Translations under genes and position numbers: made by a program
Notes under the pieces: generated by a model
The model's input: only the letters and a program-made list of their open reading frames with translations
Databases searched by the model: none
What the model was told of the DNA's origin: nothing
Shown: positions 10,386 through 19,925 of the stretch, one piece after another
How the letters are laid out: every line of letters begins with the position of its first letter
Position numbering within the stretch: position 1 is the first letter of the stretch
Origin: Limnohabitans radicicola
GTDB taxonomy: Bacteria; Pseudomonadota; Gammaproteobacteria; Burkholderiales; Burkholderiaceae_C
Assembly (NCBI RefSeq): GCF_014837235.1
Contig: NZ_JACYFT010000004.1
Coordinates: 74,883 to 138,882, forward strand
Length of the DNA: 64,000 nt
Direction: 5' to 3'

Positions 10386-10413
10386 TTGTCTTATGTCTTA
10401 TATAAGATATGAT
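10386..10413 (+). promoter_or_regulatory. Candidate promoter and operator of the GntR regulator gene
   Basis: A -35-like TTGTCT (10386-10391) and -10-like TATGAT (10408-10413) are separated by 16 nt. Within that spacer is the perfect 12 bp palindrome TCTTATATAAGA (10396-10407). This is the size and AT-rich form typical of GntR-family operators, and its position would block RNA polymerase. Autorepression is inferred; the same site sits upstream of the divergent mdh promoter. Confidence 0.6.
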
Positions 10414-10457
10414 TGCGCACCTGACACGACCCTGACCTGCGGGGTCAAAAAGCCTTC

Positions 10458-11240
10458 ATGAACAACTCAACTTCACTGCCAGACACCCCGTCAGGCGCCG
10501 AAACGCAGGCCGCAACGCCCGCTTTCAGCCCCCTGTACCAACAGATCAAGGGGTTGATCCTGCAAAGCCTGCAATCGGGCGAGTGGAAACCAGGCGAGTC
10601 CATTCCCAGCGAAATCGAGCTGGCCAGCCGTTACCGGGTCAGCCAGGGCACGGTGCGCAAAGCCATTGACGAACTCGCCAGCGACAACCTGCTGGTGCGG
10701 CGCCAGGGCAAAGGCACCTTTGTGGCCACCCATGCCGAGCAGCATGTTCAGTACCGCTTCCTGAAACTGGTGCCCGACACCGGCAACCTCGACAGCGAAG
10801 GCCCGGCCCAGCGAGAAATTGTTGACTGCAAGCGCCTGCGGGCCACGGCCGACATTGCCCGCACGCTGGCCCTGCGCTCGGGCGACCCCGTGTTGCAGGT
10901 GCGTCGGGTACTTTCATTTGCAGGCGAGCCCACCATCCTCGAAGACCTCTGGCTGCCCGGCAACCCCTTCAAGGGGCTGACGGCTGAACGCCTGTCGGAC
11001 TACCACGGCCCCATGTACGCCCTGTTTGAAACCGAGTTTGGTGTGCGCATGGTGCGGGCCGAAGAGAAAATCCGGGCGGTTTTGCCCGATGCCTCGCAGC
11101 AAGCGCTGCTGCGCGTGGCGATTGGCACCCCGCTGCTGAGCGTGGAGCGGGTGGCCTACACCTACAACGACACCCCGATGGAACTGCGCCGGGGCCTGTA
11201 CCTGACCCATAAGCACCACTACCACAACGCACTGAGCTGA
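10458..11240 (+). CDS. GntR-family regulator with UTRA domain, likely TCA-cluster regulator
   Basis: 260 residues. An N-terminal winged helix-turn-helix of GntR type spans about residues 25-95 (PLYQQIKGLILQSLQSGEW, then IPSEIELASRYRVSQGTVRKA). It is followed by a UTRA ligand-binding domain (HutC subfamily) to the C-terminus. The gene sits between mdh-acnB (minus) and sdhCDABE-gltA (plus), so it probably senses a TCA-cycle acid and controls one or both units. A perfect palindrome in its own promoter points to autoregulation. Confidence 0.85.
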   Translation: MNNSTSLPDTPSGAETQAATPAFSPLYQQIKGLILQSLQSGEWKPGESIPSEIELASRYRVSQGTVRKAIDELASDNLLVRRQGKGTFVATHAEQHVQYRFLKLVPDTGNLDSEGPAQREIVDCKRLRATADIARTLALRSGDPVLQVRRVLSFAGEPTILEDLWLPGNPFKGLTAERLSDYHGPMYALFETEFGVRMVRAEEKIRAVLPDASQQALLRVAIGTPLLSVERVAYTYNDTPMELRRGLYLTHKHHYHNALS

Positions 11241-11321
11241 CAGCATTGTGGCGGTTTCGACAACAAGTGTGAAATGCTCATGTCAGTTTGCTGCGTTGCA
11301 ATAGAATATGAGAGTTTGTCA

Positions 11322-11336
11322 TTTGTTAATTACAAA
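11322..11336. promoter_or_regulatory. Inverted repeat upstream of sdhC, possible operator
   Basis: TTTGT and ACAAA arms (5 bp each) flank TAATT, 27 bp before the sdhC start and inside an AT-rich stretch. It differs from the palindrome at the regulator promoter, so it need not bind the same protein. No convincing -35/-10 pair for sdhC was found in the 122 bp gap. The support is weak. Confidence 0.25.
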
Positions 11337-11362
11337 CCCGTTACCAACGAAAAAGCACCACC

Positions 11363-11794
11363 ATGACTGAACTTGCAAGAAAGCGGCCCGAATTCCGCAA
11401 CATCAATGCCCTCAAAGACCTGCCGACCTACCGTCTGCCGGCCGCGGGCTGGGTGTCGATCCTGCACCGCGTGAGCGGTTTGCTGATGTTTATCCTGATG
11501 CCCTTGATCATCTGGCTGTTCGACAACTCGATCACCTCCGAGATCTCGTTTGCCAAGTTCTCTGCCGCATTCAACGTCGGTATCGGCTTTGTTCCCGGCT
11601 GGTTCATGAAGCTGGTGGCACTGGCCCTGATTTGGGGCTATCTGCACCACTTCATCGCTGGTCTGCGCCACCTGTACATGGATGTGTGCCACGCCGTGAC
11701 CAAAGAGTTCGGCAAGTCCTCGGCCATCGTCACCCTGGTGCTGAGCCTGAGCCTCACAGCCGCTCTGGGCGCCAAGCTGTTCGGCCTCTACTAA
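11363..11794 (+). CDS. sdhC: Succinate dehydrogenase cytochrome b556 subunit
   Basis: 143 residues; membrane anchor subunit of respiratory complex II. The signature RLPAAGWVSILHRVSGLLMF (near residues 25-45) contains the conserved Ser and Arg near the quinone site. Three hydrophobic helices follow. The HHFIAGLRHLYMD segment near residue 95 carries the haem-ligand His region. It is the first gene of sdhCDAB-sdhE-gltA. Confidence 0.93.
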   Translation: MTELARKRPEFRNINALKDLPTYRLPAAGWVSILHRVSGLLMFILMPLIIWLFDNSITSEISFAKFSAAFNVGIGFVPGWFMKLVALALIWGYLHHFIAGLRHLYMDVCHAVTKEFGKSSAIVTLVLSLSLTAALGAKLFGLY

Positions 11795-11815
11795 TTCATC
11801 TACAGGAGCACATCC

Positions 11816-12181
11816 ATGTCCGTCAATTACGGCTCCAAGCGCATCGTCACCGGTGCAGGTTATGGCTTTCGCGACTGGCTGGCCCAGCGCGTGACCGGCG
11901 CCCTCATGGCCTTGTTCACCATCATCTTGCTGGTGCAGGTCCTGACCACGTCCGGCCCCATCGGCTACGAACAATGGGCAGGCATCTTCGCCGGCCAATG
12001 CATGAAATTCCTGACCTTCGCGGTCATCATCGCCCTGCTCTACCACGTGTGGGTCGGCATGCGCGACATCTGGATGGACTACATCAAGCCCGTGGGCGTG
12101 CGCCTTGTGCTGCACGTTTTCACCCTCGTCTGGCTGGTCGGCTGTGCTGGCTGGGCTGTCCAGGCCTTGTGGCGCGTCTGA
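11816..12181 (+). CDS. sdhD: Succinate dehydrogenase membrane anchor subunit
   Basis: 121 residues with three predicted transmembrane segments; partner of SdhC in anchoring SdhAB and binding quinone and haem. YGFRDWLAQRVTGALMALF near the N-terminus and LLYHVWVGMRDIWMDYIKP near residues 75-95 are typical. It begins 21 bp after sdhC with an AGGAG ribosome site. Confidence 0.92.
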   Translation: MSVNYGSKRIVTGAGYGFRDWLAQRVTGALMALFTIILLVQVLTTSGPIGYEQWAGIFAGQCMKFLTFAVIIALLYHVWVGMRDIWMDYIKPVGVRLVLHVFTLVWLVGCAGWAVQALWRV

Positions 12182-12222
12182 ACGTTTGTCACCGCGTTGA
12201 TCTCACACCAAGATAAAGAACC

Positions 12223-14028
12223 ATGAGCTACACCAAAGATCAAATCTCCAACCGCAAGTTCGACGTCGTGATCGTCGGCGCTGGCGGCTCCGGCATGCGT
12301 GCCTCGTTGCAGCTGGCCCGCGCCGGCCTGAACGTGGCCGTCCTGTCGAAAGTGTTCCCCACCCGCTCGCACACCGTGGCAGCGCAAGGCGGCGTGTCCG
12401 CATCGCTGGGCAACATGAGCGAAGACAGCTGGGAATACCACTTTTACGACACCGTCAAAGGCTCCGACTGGCTCGGCGACCAGGATGCCATCGAATTCAT
12501 GTGCCGTGAAGCGCCCAAGGTCGTGTACGACTTGGAGCACATGGGCATGCCTTTCGACCGCAACCCTGACGGCACCATCTATCAGCGTCCGTTTGGTGGT
12601 CACACCGCCAACTTCGGCGAAAAGCCCGTGCAACGCGCCTGCGCCGCTGCTGACCGCACCGGTCACGCCATGCTGCACACGCTGTACCAGGCCAACGTCG
12701 CAGCCCGCACCACGTTCTTCGTGGAATGGATGGCGCTGGACCTGATCCGCAACGAAGCTGGCGATTGCGTGGGCGTGACCGCCCTCGAAATGGAAACCGG
12801 CGAGCTGTACACCCTGCAAGCCAAAACCGTGCTGCTGGCCACGGGCGGTGCTGGCCGGATTTACCAGTCGTCCACCAACGCCTTCATCAACACCGGTGAC
12901 GGCCTGGGCATGGCTGCCCGCGCAGGCATCGCGCTGCAGGACATGGAGTTCTGGCAGTTCCACCCCACCGGCGTGGCCGGCGCTGGCGTGCTGCTGACCG
13001 AAGGCTGCCGTGGCGAAGGCGCGATCTTGCTCAACAGCAATGGCGAGCGCTTCATGGAGCGCTATGCGCCCACACTGAAAGACTTGGCCCCACGCGACTT
13101 CGTGTCGCGCTGCATGGGCCAGGAAATCCTGGAAGGTCGCGGCTGTGGTCCTAACAAGGACTACATCCACATGAAGCTGGACCACCTGGGTGCCGACACC
13201 ATCCACAAGCGCCTGCCATCGGTCTACGAAATCGGCGTGAACTTCGCCAACGTCGACGTGACCCGCGAGCCCATCCCTGTGGTGCCCACCATTCACTACC
13301 AGATGGGCGGCATCCCGACCAACATCAATGGCCAGGTGGTCCACACCGTGAACGGTGAAGACCGCCCTGTGAACGGCCTCTACGCTGTGGGCGAATGCTC
13401 TTGCGTGTCGGTGCACGGCGCCAACCGCCTGGGCACCAACTCGCTGCTGGACCTGCTGGTCTTCGGCAAGGCCGCTGGCGACCACATCATCGCCAACAAC
13501 AAGCCGGGCACCCCCGTGCAGGACCTGCCCGCCAACGCCACCGACCTGACGCTGGCCCGCCTGAACCGCCTCGAAAGCGCTCAAAGCGGCGAATACGCCC
13601 AGGATGTGGCCAACGACATGCGCGCCATCATGCAAGCCCACGCTGGCGTGTTCCGCAGCCAAGAAGTCATGAACGAAGGCGTCAAGAAGATCGCTGAGCT
13701 GCGCGCCCGCGTCGCCAACATCGGTCTGCAAGACAACTCCAAAGTGTTCAACACCGCCCGCATCGAAGCGCTGGAAGTGGAAAACCTGATGGAAGCTGCC
13801 CAAGCCACCATGGAAAGCGCTGCTGCTCGCCAGGAATGCCGTGGTGCCCACCTGGTGCGCGACTACGAACACGATGTGACCCACCCCACTTGCCCTCTGG
13901 GCCGCAACGATGCCGAGTGGATGAAACACACCCTGTGGCACAGCGAAAACAACAGCCTGACCTACAAGCCCGTGCGCATGAAGCCTCTGACGGCCGAAAC
14001 CGTGCCACCCAAGCCCCGCACTTTCTGA
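12223..14028 (+). CDS. sdhA: Succinate dehydrogenase flavoprotein subunit
   Basis: 601 residues; oxidises succinate to fumarate with covalently bound FAD. The Rossmann motif VGAGGSGMRASLQLARAG is near residue 20. The flavinylated His lies in SHTVAAQGGVSASLGN near residue 48. Active-site segments are HPTGVAGAGVL near residue 247 and HGANRLGTNSLLDLLVFG near residue 400. The gene order fits complex II, with sdhE, its flavinylation factor, two genes downstream. Confidence 0.97.
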   Translation: MSYTKDQISNRKFDVVIVGAGGSGMRASLQLARAGLNVAVLSKVFPTRSHTVAAQGGVSASLGNMSEDSWEYHFYDTVKGSDWLGDQDAIEFMCREAPKVVYDLEHMGMPFDRNPDGTIYQRPFGGHTANFGEKPVQRACAAADRTGHAMLHTLYQANVAARTTFFVEWMALDLIRNEAGDCVGVTALEMETGELYTLQAKTVLLATGGAGRIYQSSTNAFINTGDGLGMAARAGIALQDMEFWQFHPTGVAGAGVLLTEGCRGEGAILLNSNGERFMERYAPTLKDLAPRDFVSRCMGQEILEGRGCGPNKDYIHMKLDHLGADTIHKRLPSVYEIGVNFANVDVTREPIPVVPTIHYQMGGIPTNINGQVVHTVNGEDRPVNGLYAVGECSCVSVHGANRLGTNSLLDLLVFGKAAGDHIIANNKPGTPVQDLPANATDLTLARLNRLESAQSGEYAQDVANDMRAIMQAHAGVFRSQEVMNEGVKKIAELRARVANIGLQDNSKVFNTARIEALEVENLMEAAQATMESAAARQECRGAHLVRDYEHDVTHPTCPLGRNDAEWMKHTLWHSENNSLTYKPVRMKPLTAETVPPKPRTF

Positions 14029-14059
14029 GCGGCCTGCACGAACACAAGGAATCTGAAAA

Positions 14060-14764
14060 ATGGCAAAACGCACCTTCAAGATCTACCGCTACGACCCGGA
14101 AAAAGACGCCAAGCCTTACATGCAGTCCATCGACGTGGAGCTCGACGGCTCCGAGCGCATGCTGCTGGACGCCCTGGTCAAACTCAAGGCCGTGGACCCC
14201 ACCCTGTCGTTCCGCCGCTCTTGCCGCGAAGGCGTGTGCGGCTCCGACGCCATGAACATCAACGGCAAGAACGGTCTGGCCTGCCTGACCAACCTGAACA
14301 CGCTCAAGGGCGACATCGTCCTTAAGCCCCTGCCTGGCCTGCCAGTCGTGCGCGATCTGATCGTGGACATGACCCAGTTCTTCAAGCAGTACCACTCGAT
14401 CAAGCCTTACCTGATCAACGACACGCCACCGCCTCAGACCGAGCGCCTGCAAAGCCCTGAAGAGCGTGACGAGTTGAATGGTCTGTACGAGTGCATTTTG
14501 TGCGCCAGCTGCTCGACCAGCTGCCCCAGCTTCTGGTGGAACCCCGACAAGTTCGTGGGCCCAGCCGGTCTGTTGCAAGCCTACCGTTTCATCGCCGACA
14601 GCCGTGACCAAGCGACCAGCGAGCGTCTGGACAACCTGGAAGACCCCTACCGCCTGTTCCGCTGCCACACCATCATGAACTGCGTCGATGTCTGCCCCAA
14701 GGGTCTGAACCCCACCAAGGCCATCGGCAAGATCAAAGAGATGATGGTCCGCCGCGCTGTCTGA
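14060..14764 (+). CDS. sdhB: Succinate dehydrogenase iron-sulfur subunit
   Basis: 234 residues carrying the three Fe-S clusters that pass electrons from FAD to quinone. The 2Fe-2S ligands are in [13 protein letters not shown] and GLACLTN (about residues 55-75). The 4Fe-4S and 3Fe-4S ligands are in [12 protein letters not shown] near residue 150 and [17 protein letters not shown] near residue 205. The stop codon overlaps the sdhE start by 1 nt (TGATG), suggesting translational coupling. Confidence 0.97.
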   Translation: MAKRTFKIYRYDPEKDAKPYMQSIDVELDGSERMLLDALVKLKAVDPTLSFRRSCREGVCGSDAMNINGKNGLACLTNLNTLKGDIVLKPLPGLPVVRDLIVDMTQFFKQYHSIKPYLINDTPPPQTERLQSPEERDELNGLYECILCASCSTSCPSFWWNPDKFVGPAGLLQAYRFIADSRDQATSERLDNLEDPYRLFRCHTIMNCVDVCPKGLNPTKAIGKIKEMMVRRAV

Positions 14765-15072
14765 TGACTGAAACAGCACTGCTCGAAGATGCGTCCTTGT
14801 TCGGCGCTGACCGCCACGCACCTTTGAGCGAGCGGTCACTCAGCAAACTGCGCTGGCGCAGCCGCCGTGGTTTGCTGGAGAACGATTTGTTCATCGAACG
14901 CTTCTTCGCTCGGCATGATTCTCGCTTGACCGTGGGTCAAGCCCGAGGCATGTATGTGCTGATGGACCTGTCTGACAACGATCTCATGGACTTGCTGTTG
15001 CGCCGCAAGGAACTGCAGCCCGAGATCAGCACCGAAGAGGTGCGCGAAGTCCTGGACATGTTGAGAGCGTGA
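14764..15072 (+). CDS. sdhE: FAD assembly factor SdhE
   Basis: 102 residues of the SdhE/YgfY family, which promotes covalent flavinylation of SdhA. The hallmark RGLLENDLFIERFF near residues 35-48 contains the conserved RGxxE that contacts SdhA. The length is normal. It overlaps sdhB by one base and sits 42 bp before gltA, so flavinylation capacity is made with the enzyme. Confidence 0.92.
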   Translation: MTETALLEDASLFGADRHAPLSERSLSKLRWRSRRGLLENDLFIERFFARHDSRLTVGQARGMYVLMDLSDNDLMDLLLRRKELQPEISTEEVREVLDMLRA

Positions 15073-15114
15073 CCCCATTTGGTTCACGCCCCTGAATTTT
15101 TGAGGAAACCCACC

Positions 15115-16413
15115 ATGAAACTCGCCGATAACAAAGCCACCCTGTCGTTCTCCAACGGCAGCCCCAGCATCGACATGCCCGTGTACTCGGGCAACATCGG
15201 TCCTGATGTGATCGACATCCGCAAGCTGTACGCTCAAAGCGGCATGTTCACGTACGACCCCGGTTTCCTGTCCACGGCTTCCTGCCAATCGGCAATCACC
15301 TACATCGACGGTGACAAGGGCGAGCTGCTGTACCGCGGCTACCCCATCGAGCAGCTGGCCAACAAGGCCGACTACCTCGACACCTGCTACCTGCTGCTCA
15401 ACGGCGAGCTGCCCGTCGGCCAGCAAAGCAAGGACTTCCACAACCTGGTGAACCAGCACACCATGGTGAACGAGCAGATGCAGTTCTTCCTGCGCGGTTT
15501 CCGCCGTGATGCACACCCCATGGCCGTGCTGACCGGTCTGGTGGGCGCCCTGTCGGCCTTCTACCACGACAGCACCGACATCAACAACCCGGACCACCGC
15601 CAAATCGCCGCGATCCGCCTGATCGCCAAGATGCCTACCCTGGTGGCCATGGCCTACAAATACGGCGTGGGTCAGCCTTTCATGTACCCCCGCAACGACC
15701 TGTCCTACGCTGGCAACTTCCTGCGCATGATGTTCGGCACGCCTTGCGAAGAGTACAAGGTCAACCCCGTGCTCGAGCGCGCCATGGACCGCATCTTCAC
15801 GCTGCACGCTGACCACGAGCAAAACGCTTCCACTTCCACCGTGCGTCTGTGCGGCTCGTCCGGCACCAACCCGTTCGCCGCCATCGCGGCGGGTGTGGCT
15901 TGCCTGTGGGGCCCGGCCCACGGCGGCGCCAACGAAGCCTGCCTGAACATGCTGGAAGACATCCAGAAAATGGGTGGCGTCTCCAAGGTCGGCGAATTCA
16001 TGAACCAGGTGAAAGACAAGAACTCCGGCGTCAAGCTGATGGGCTTCGGTCACCGCGTCTACAAGAACTACGACCCCCGCGCCAAACTCATGCAGGAAAC
16101 CTGCAACGAAGTGCTGGCCGAATTGGGCCTGGAAAACGACCCGCTGTTCAAGCTGGCCAAAGAGCTGGAAAAGATCGCGCTGGAAGACGAATACTTCGTC
16201 AGCCGCAAACTCTACCCGAACGTGGACTTCTACTCCGGTATCGTGCAGCGCGCCATCGGCATCCCTGTGAACCTGTTCACCGGCATCTTCGCCCTGGCCC
16301 GCACCGTCGGCTGGATTGCCCAGTTGAACGAAATGATCAGCGACCCCGAGTACAAGATCGGTCGCCCACGTCAACTGTTCACAGGCTCCCCACGCCGCGA
16401 CGTGCAGCGTTGA
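15115..16413 (+). CDS. gltA: Citrate synthase (type II)
   Basis: 432 residues; condenses oxaloacetate with acetyl-CoA. Catalytic regions visible are [15 protein letters not shown], which contains a catalytic His, [13 protein letters not shown], and an Asp in DFYSGI. The start is the ATG at 15115 ([12 protein letters not shown]), preceded by GAGGAAA at 7-13 bp; an earlier in-frame start would add 12 uncharacteristic residues. It is the last gene of the sdh unit and is followed by a terminator. Confidence 0.97.
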   Translation: MKLADNKATLSFSNGSPSIDMPVYSGNIGPDVIDIRKLYAQSGMFTYDPGFLSTASCQSAITYIDGDKGELLYRGYPIEQLANKADYLDTCYLLLNGELPVGQQSKDFHNLVNQHTMVNEQMQFFLRGFRRDAHPMAVLTGLVGALSAFYHDSTDINNPDHRQIAAIRLIAKMPTLVAMAYKYGVGQPFMYPRNDLSYAGNFLRMMFGTPCEEYKVNPVLERAMDRIFTLHADHEQNASTSTVRLCGSSGTNPFAAIAAGVACLWGPAHGGANEACLNMLEDIQKMGGVSKVGEFMNQVKDKNSGVKLMGFGHRVYKNYDPRAKLMQETCNEVLAELGLENDPLFKLAKELEKIALEDEYFVSRKLYPNVDFYSGIVQRAIGIPVNLFTGIFALARTVGWIAQLNEMISDPEYKIGRPRQLFTGSPRRDVQR

Positions 16414-16436
16414 TCGGTTTTCAACCGAACCCCGAA

Positions 16437-16459
16437 AGCCCGCCTTGTGCGGGCTTTTT
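16437..16459 (+). terminator. Intrinsic terminator of sdhCDABE-gltA
   Basis: gcccgc (16438-16443) pairs with gcgggc (16449-16454) across a 5 nt loop, extended by an A-T pair, followed by TTTTT (16455-16459). It starts 24 bp after the gltA stop. Confidence 0.85.
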
Positions 16460-16475
16460 CATGTCATAAACCACC

Positions 16476-16568
16476 ACTTGAGCGAGTAGGGCCTGGGACT
16501 GTCAGGCCAATTTGCTGGCGCGAAGCGACTGATGAGGCCTGACAGCCCCGGGCCCCGGCCGCTCAAGT
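16476..16568. repeat. Extended imperfect palindrome / long hairpin between gltA and leuC
   Basis: Three nested arm pairs line up: acttgagcg (16476-16484) with cgctcaagt (16560-16568); gggcctggg (16489-16497) with cccgggccc (16547-16555), one wobble pair; and ctgtcaggcc (16499-16508) with ggcctgacag (16536-16545). They enclose a 27 nt loop. The result is a hairpin of about 93 nt and 28 bp, much larger than a terminator and with no T-run. It may be an extragenic palindromic repeat or a structured leader or small RNA; no second copy was recognised in this window. Confidence 0.75.
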
Positions 16569-16656
16569 CCCCGCAGCGACCAAAAGGCCATGGCAGACGG
16601 CCCGATCAAGGCCGCCTATCCGCATAAAATGGCAGGCTGCACAGCAAGGAAGCTTC

Positions 16657-18078
16657 ATGGCACGCACGCTCTACGACAAGATCTGGGACGAACACGTCGT
16701 CCACACCGAAGAAGACGGCACCTCCGTCCTGTACATCGACCGCCACCTGGTGCACGAAGTCACCAGCCCTCAGGCCTTTGAGGGCCTGCGCCAAGCCGGT
16801 CGCAAAGTCTGGCGCGTCAGCTCCATCGTCGCCACCGCCGACCACAACACCCCCACCACCGGCTGGGAACTGGGCTACGACGGCATCACCGACCCGATCA
16901 GCAAAGAACAAATCACCACACTCGACGCCAACATGAAGGAATACGGCGCCGCAGCCTTCTTCCCCTTCATGTCCAAGCGCCAGGGCATCGTGCACGTCAT
17001 TGGCCCGGAAAACGGTGCCACCCTGCCCGGCATGACCGTGGTCTGCGGCGATTCGCACACGTCCACCCATGGGGCGTTTGGCGCGCTAGCCCATGGCATC
17101 GGCACCTCCGAAGTTGAGCATGTCATGGCCACGCAAACCCTGCTGGCCAAAAAAGCCAAAAACATGCTCATCAAGGTCGAGGGCACGCTGGCCAAAGGCG
17201 TGACCGGCAAAGACGTGGTGCTGGCCATCATCGGCAAAATCGGCACTGCTGGCGGGACCGGCTACACCATTGAATTCGCAGGCTCGGCCATCCGCAGCCT
17301 GAGCATGGAAGGCCGCATGACGGTCTGCAACATGGCCATCGAAGGCGGCGCACGCGCAGGCCTGGTGGCGGTGGACGACAAGACCATCGAGTACGTCAAA
17401 GGCCGTTTGCTCTCGCCCACGGGCGTGGAGTGGGACCAGGCCGTGGCGTACTGGAAGACGCTGCAGTCCGACCCCGGCGCGCATTTTGACGCCGTGGTGG
17501 AACTGGACGCCAGCACCATCGTGCCCCAAGTCACCTGGGGCACCTCGCCCGAAATGGTGCTGGGCATCGACGGCCACACGCCCGACCCCGACAAGGAAAA
17601 GGACGACATCAAACGCGATGCCATCGAGCGCGCCCTGACCTACATGAACCTGCAACCCGGCAAGGCACTGGCCGACATCACCATCGACAAGGTCTTCATC
17701 GGCTCGTGCACCAACAGCCGCATCGAAGACATGCGCGAAGCCGCTGCTGTGGTCAAAAAGCTCGGCCAAAAGGTCGCCAAGAACGTCAAGCTGGCCATGG
17801 TCGTACCCGGCTCGGGTCTGGTCAAGGCGCAAGCCGAAGCCGAAGGCCTGGACCAGATTTTCAAGGCCGCAGGCTTTGAGTGGCGCGAGCCCGGCTGCTC
17901 CATGTGTCTGGCCATGAACGCCGACCGTCTGGAGCCCGGTGAGCGCTGCGCCTCGACGTCCAACCGCAACTTTGAAGGCCGTCAAGGCGCGGGTGGCCGC
18001 ACCCACCTGGTCAGCCCCGCCATGGCCGCAGCCGCAGCCGTGCACGGTCACTTCGTTGACGTTCGCAAATTCGCCTGA
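16657..18078 (+). CDS. leuC: 3-isopropylmalate dehydratase large subunit
   Basis: 473 residues; with LeuD it isomerises 2-isopropylmalate to 3-isopropylmalate in leucine synthesis. The 4Fe-4S ligands are in [15 protein letters not shown] near residue 350 and [12 protein letters not shown] near residue 415. The start [15 protein letters not shown] follows AAGGAAG. A -10-like TAAAAT is at 16625-16630, with no clear -35. The long hairpin at 16476-16568 lies upstream. leuD starts 20 bp downstream. Confidence 0.96.
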   Translation: MARTLYDKIWDEHVVHTEEDGTSVLYIDRHLVHEVTSPQAFEGLRQAGRKVWRVSSIVATADHNTPTTGWELGYDGITDPISKEQITTLDANMKEYGAAAFFPFMSKRQGIVHVIGPENGATLPGMTVVCGDSHTSTHGAFGALAHGIGTSEVEHVMATQTLLAKKAKNMLIKVEGTLAKGVTGKDVVLAIIGKIGTAGGTGYTIEFAGSAIRSLSMEGRMTVCNMAIEGGARAGLVAVDDKTIEYVKGRLLSPTGVEWDQAVAYWKTLQSDPGAHFDAVVELDASTIVPQVTWGTSPEMVLGIDGHTPDPDKEKDDIKRDAIERALTYMNLQPGKALADITIDKVFIGSCTNSRIEDMREAAAVVKKLGQKVAKNVKLAMVVPGSGLVKAQAEAEGLDQIFKAAGFEWREPGCSMCLAMNADRLEPGERCASTSNRNFEGRQGAGGRTHLVSPAMAAAAAVHGHFVDVRKFA

Positions 18079-18098
18079 AGCGATCGAGGAATCACAGC

Positions 18099-18752
18099 AT
18101 GCAGAAATTCACCCTCCTCAAAGGCATCGTGGCCCCAATGGACCGCGCCAACGTGGACACCGACGCCATCATCCCCAAGCAGTTCCTCAAGTCGATCCGC
18201 AAGACGGGCTTTGGCCCCAACCTGTTCGACGAATGGCGCTACCTCGACAAGGGCGAGCCCGGCGTGCCCGAATCCGACCGCAAACCCAACCCCGACTTCG
18301 TGCTGAACCAGCCGCGCTACAAAGGTGCCCGCATTCTGCTGGCACGCAAGAACTTCGGCTGCGGCTCCTCGCGTGAGCACGCGCCCTGGGCCATCGACCA
18401 GTACGGTTTTCGCTGCGTGATCGCGCCCAGCTTTGCCGACATCTTCTTCAACAACTGCTTCAAGAATGGCTTGCTGCCCATCGTGCTGCCCGAAACCGTG
18501 GTGGCCCAGCTGTTCGACGAAGTGGCCGCTTTTCCCGGCTACGAGCTGACCGTGGATCTGGAGCGCCAGGTCGTGGTGCGCCCCCAAGGTGAAGAAATTC
18601 CGTTCGAGGTGCAGGCCTTCCGCAAGTACTGCCTGCTCAATGGTCTGGACGATATCGGCCTGACCCTGCGCCACGCCGACAAGATCCAGGCTTTCGAGGC
18701 CGAACGACTGGCCACCAAACCCTGGCTAGCCCACACCGCCACCAACGCCTGA
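18099..18752 (+). CDS. leuD: 3-isopropylmalate dehydratase small subunit
   Basis: 217 residues, the swivel-domain partner of LeuC. It shows [15 protein letters not shown] near residue 20 and the substrate-binding [12 protein letters not shown] near residue 88. The length is usual for the family. It is close-packed between leuC and leuB, which indicates one leucine operon here; leuA is not in the window. Confidence 0.96.
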   Translation: MQKFTLLKGIVAPMDRANVDTDAIIPKQFLKSIRKTGFGPNLFDEWRYLDKGEPGVPESDRKPNPDFVLNQPRYKGARILLARKNFGCGSSREHAPWAIDQYGFRCVIAPSFADIFFNNCFKNGLLPIVLPETVVAQLFDEVAAFPGYELTVDLERQVVVRPQGEEIPFEVQAFRKYCLLNGLDDIGLTLRHADKIQAFEAERLATKPWLAHTATNA

Positions 18753-18778
18753 GCCCCCAAGAACACACTGGAAACCCC

Positions 18779-19849
18779 ATGAAAATCGCAGTCCTCCCCG
18801 GTGATGGCATCGGCACCGAAATCGTCGCCGAAGCCGTCAAAGTCCTGAACACGCTCGACCTCAAGTTCGAGATGGAAACCGCGCTGGTCGGCGGTGCCGC
18901 CTACGACGCTTATGGCCACCCCCTGCCCGAAGCCACGCTCAAGCTCGCGATGGATTCGGACGCGGTGCTGTTTGGCGCGGTGGGCGACTGGAAATACGAC
19001 AAGCTCGATCGCCCCCTGCGTCCTGAGCAGGCCATCCTGGGCCTGCGCAAGAACATGGGCCTGTTCGCCAACTTCCGCCCGGCCATCTGCTACGAGCAAC
19101 TGGTGGGCGCATCCAGCCTCAAGCCCGAGCTGATCGCGGGCCTGGACATCCTGATCATCCGCGAGCTGACCGGCGACATCTATTTTGGCCAGCCACGCGG
19201 TCGCCGTGTGGCCACCGACGGTCACTTTCCCGGCGCCGAGGAAGCGTTTGACACCATGCGCTACTCCAAGCCCGAGATCGAGCGCATCGCCCACGTCGCC
19301 TTCCAGGCCGCCCGCAAGCGCAACAAGCGCCTGACCAGCGTCGACAAGGCCAACGTGCTCGAAACCTTCCAGCTCTGGAAAGACGTGGTCACCGAAGTCG
19401 GCCAGCAGTACCCCGACGTGGCGCTGGACCACATGTACGTGGACAATGCGGCGATGCAGCTGGTCAAGGAACCCAAGCGCTTTGACGTGGTGGTGACCGG
19501 CAACATGTTCGGCGACATCCTGTCCGACGAAGCCTCCATGCTCACCGGGTCGATCGGCATGCTGCCCTCGGCCAGCCTGAACACGAAAAATCAGGGGCTG
19601 TACGAGCCCAGCCACGGCAGTGCCCCCGACATCGCGGGCAAAGGCATCGCCAACCCGCTGGCCACCATCCTGTCCGCCGCCATGATGCTGCGTTTCAGCC
19701 TGAATCAGGAAGAAGCCGCCCAGCGCATCGAAGCGGCTGTGCAAAAGGTGCTGGCCCAGGGCCTGCGCACTGGCGACATCTACAGCGAAGGCACCACCAA
19801 AGTCAGCACCCGCGAAATGGGTGATGCGGTGGTCAAGGCCCTCGGCTGA
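18779..19849 (+). CDS. leuB: 3-isopropylmalate dehydrogenase
   Basis: 356 residues; NAD-dependent oxidative decarboxylation of 3-isopropylmalate, the third leucine-specific step. Family motifs are [10 protein letters not shown] at the N-terminus, [21 protein letters not shown] near residue 80, [10 protein letters not shown] near residue 130, and [20 protein letters not shown] near residues 240-260 with the metal-binding aspartates. It ends the leuCDB unit; a strong terminator follows. Confidence 0.96.
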   Translation: MKIAVLPGDGIGTEIVAEAVKVLNTLDLKFEMETALVGGAAYDAYGHPLPEATLKLAMDSDAVLFGAVGDWKYDKLDRPLRPEQAILGLRKNMGLFANFRPAICYEQLVGASSLKPELIAGLDILIIRELTGDIYFGQPRGRRVATDGHFPGAEEAFDTMRYSKPEIERIAHVAFQAARKRNKRLTSVDKANVLETFQLWKDVVTEVGQQYPDVALDHMYVDNAAMQLVKEPKRFDVVVTGNMFGDILSDEASMLTGSIGMLPSASLNTKNQGLYEPSHGSAPDIAGKGIANPLATILSAAMMLRFSLNQEEAAQRIEAAVQKVLAQGLRTGDIYSEGTTKVSTREMGDAVVKALG

Positions 19850-19866
19850 TCCATCTCCTGCAAGAA

Positions 19867-19902
19867 AGCCCGGCACCTGTGAAGGTGGCCGGGCTTTTTT
19901 TT
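19867..19902 (+). terminator. Intrinsic terminator after leuB
   Basis: agcccggc (19867-19874) pairs with gccgggct (19888-19895). The stem continues as acct/aggt with one bulged base around a 4 nt loop, and a run of eight T residues follows. It is 17 bp after leuB. Confidence 0.9.
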
Positions 19903-19925
19903 CGCTCCAGACACCGCGCAGCGCG

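Noticed and set aside
12079-14079. 666-codon open frame on the minus strand opposite sdhA
   Set aside because: It is a shadow of sdhA codon bias; it has no ribosome site or recognisable motif.
15079-15114. Longer N-terminus for citrate synthase
   Set aside because: It lacks a ribosome site, whereas ATG 15115 has GAGGAAA upstream and gives the family N-terminus.
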